From: Blastococcus sp. CT_GayMR20
GTDB taxonomy: Bacteria; Actinomycetota; Actinomycetes; Mycobacteriales; Geodermatophilaceae
NCBI RefSeq assembly: GCF_004570345.1
Contig: NZ_SPQM01000211.1
Coordinates: 1-5,968 of the forward strand
Length of the DNA stretch: 5,968 nucleotides
Direction: 5' to 3'
The notes beneath the pieces are model-generated. The model made no database searches, was not told the DNA's origin, and saw only the letters and a list, made by a program, of their open reading frames with translations. Within the stretch, counting starts at the first letter, position 1; every line of letters starts with the position of its first letter. Made by a program: the position numbers and the translations under genes. Positions 5,187-5,968 of the stretch are shown in pieces.

Positions 5187-5939
5187 ATGAGCACCGCACC
5201 GGCCGCTCCACCGTCGATCCGACCCCGCAGGGTCGTGACCGACCGGCGGGGCGGCCGGTCCGTCTCCCCCTACGACTCGTTCAACCTGGGCGACCACGTG
5301 GGGGACGATCCGGCCGCCGTCGCCGCGAACCGGAGCCGGGTCGCGCGGGAGCTCGCCGTGCCCGATGGCCGGCTGGTGTGGATGAACCAGGTGCACGGCA
5401 CGGGTGTCGCGGTGGTGGACCGGCCGCAGGACGGCCCGGTGCCCGCCACGGACGCGCTGGTCACCGCGACCCCGGGGCTCGTCCTCTGCGTGCTGGTCGC
5501 CGACTGCGTGCCGATCCTCCTGGCCGACTCCGTGGCCGGTGTGGTCGCCGCTGTGCACGCCGGACGCGAGGGGGTGCGCCAGGGGGTGGTACCCGCCGCG
5601 CTGTCCGCCATGGCGAGCCTGGGGGCCCGCGCGCGCGACGTCACCGCACTGCTCGGACCGGCCGTCTGCGGTCTGGACTACGAGGTGCCCGGGGAGATGC
5701 AGGCCGAGGTGGCGCACGTCGCGCCCGAGTCCGCGGTCCGCACCCGGCAGGGGACGGCCGGCCTCGACCTGCGGGCCGGGGTGGCCGCGATCCTCCGGCG
5801 CGCGGGGATCCCCGAGGTCGTCCAGGACCCCCGGTGCACCGTCGAGGAGCCCACGCTGTTCTCCCACCGCCGCGACGGAGTGACCGGGCGGCAGGCGGGC
5901 CTCGTCTGGCTGGACGCCGGGCCGCTGCAGCGTCCCTGA
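5187..5939 (+). CDS. pgeF: PgeF/YfiH family protein (peptidoglycan editing factor, multicopper-oxidase-fold family)
   Basis: Members of the YfiH/DUF152 family were annotated as polyphenol oxidases or laccase-like proteins. E. coli YfiH was later shown to keep the peptidoglycan precursor pool correct by acting on UDP-MurNAc-L-Ser, and some homologues have purine nucleoside activities. The 250 residues are full length. Visible motifs are SFNLG at 31-35, NQVHG at 67-71, ADCVPILLAD at 105-114, AVHAGREG at 122-129, GPAVCGLDYEV at 157-167, FSHRRDG at 225-231 and TGRQAGLVW at 233-241. His70, Cys107 and His124 form the expected metal site. The ATG at 5187 lies 38 bases after ftsZ. An in-frame GTG at 5235 would still keep the core but has only a poorly spaced G-rich stretch before it. 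No signal peptide is seen. Its place after ftsZ is typical of Actinomycetes and fits a link to wall synthesis. Confidence 0.92.
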   Translation: MSTAPAAPPSIRPRRVVTDRRGGRSVSPYDSFNLGDHVGDDPAAVAANRSRVARELAVPDGRLVWMNQVHGTGVAVVDRPQDGPVPATDALVTATPGLVLCVLVADCVPILLADSVAGVVAAVHAGREGVRQGVVPAALSAMASLGARARDVTALLGPAVCGLDYEVPGEMQAEVAHVAPESAVRTRQGTAGLDLRAGVAAILRRAGIPEVVQDPRCTVEEPTLFSHRRDGVTGRQAGLVWLDAGPLQRP

Positions 5940-5951
5940 GAGGATCGGGGC

Positions 5952-5968
5952 GTGGCCGGCCTCGAGGA
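5952..5968 (+). CDS. Start of probable YggS/YlmE-family PLP-binding protein (partial)
   Basis: A GTG at 5952 opens a frame reading (M)AGLE, which runs off the window after five codons. GAGAGGA at 5938-5944 overlaps the pgeF stop and lies seven bases upstream, a good ribosome binding site. In actinobacterial dcw clusters pgeF is normally followed by yggS (COG0325), a pyridoxal-phosphate homeostasis protein, then sepF. The short visible N-terminus fits that family, but the identification is by position, not by domain. Confidence 0.55.

Noticed and set aside
4839..5867. 342-codon open frame on the - strand across the end of ftsZ and pgeF
   Set aside because: It overlaps two conserved genes on the other strand and shows no family motif.
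5187..5939. True laccase / polyphenol oxidase
   Set aside because: The motifs are those of the YfiH/PgeF family, which lacks the multi-domain cupredoxin architecture of laccases; the dcw context favours a wall-precursor role.

Overview
This window is a central segment of an actinobacterial division and cell-wall (dcw) cluster, with every gene on the + strand. The very high G+C, the order murG-murC-ftsQ-ftsZ-pgeF-(yggS), the FtsZ start [20 protein letters not shown] and the FtsZ end [10 protein letters not shown] all point to a member of the Actinomycetes. A Geodermatophilaceae-like or Frankia-like lineage seems plausible from the overall flavour of the proteins, but this is an impression and not a demonstrated assignment.

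Layout: bases 1-68 hold what is probably the last residues of FtsW, overlapping the murG start as GTGA. MurG (65-1183), MurC (1180-2628) and FtsQ (2625-3446) are locked together by ATGA overlaps and look translationally coupled. A 364-bp non-coding gap (3447-3810), visibly less G+C-rich than the genes at its 3' end, separates ftsQ from ftsZ. It holds four copies of CGACACGC (a WhiA-like GACAC core), several dyads and two promoter-like element pairs. FtsZ (3811-5148) follows, then a 38-bp gap containing a hairpin, then pgeF/yfiH (5187-5939). The first five codons of a probable yggS/ylmE-family gene begin at 5952 and run off the window.

How the genes work together: MurC adds L-alanine to UDP-MurNAc. 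MurG adds GlcNAc to lipid I to make lipid II. FtsW is the division glycosyltransferase that uses lipid II. FtsQ links the membrane divisome, FtsZ forms the ring that places it, and PgeF is thought to police the peptidoglycan precursor pool. The large regulatory gap lets ftsZ be transcribed separately from the upstream wall genes, as is known in Streptomyces and mycobacteria.

The proteins are ordinary and intact, and I see no mobile element, CRISPR array, RNA gene or new multi-gene system. The points worth a second look are regulatory: the GACAC cluster and dyads upstream of ftsZ, and a hairpin between the Shine-Dalgarno sequence and start codon of pgeF. Smaller protein-level points are Gln71 in the FtsZ nucleotide loop, its long Gln-rich linker and the duplicated RRTSP in the FtsQ tail.
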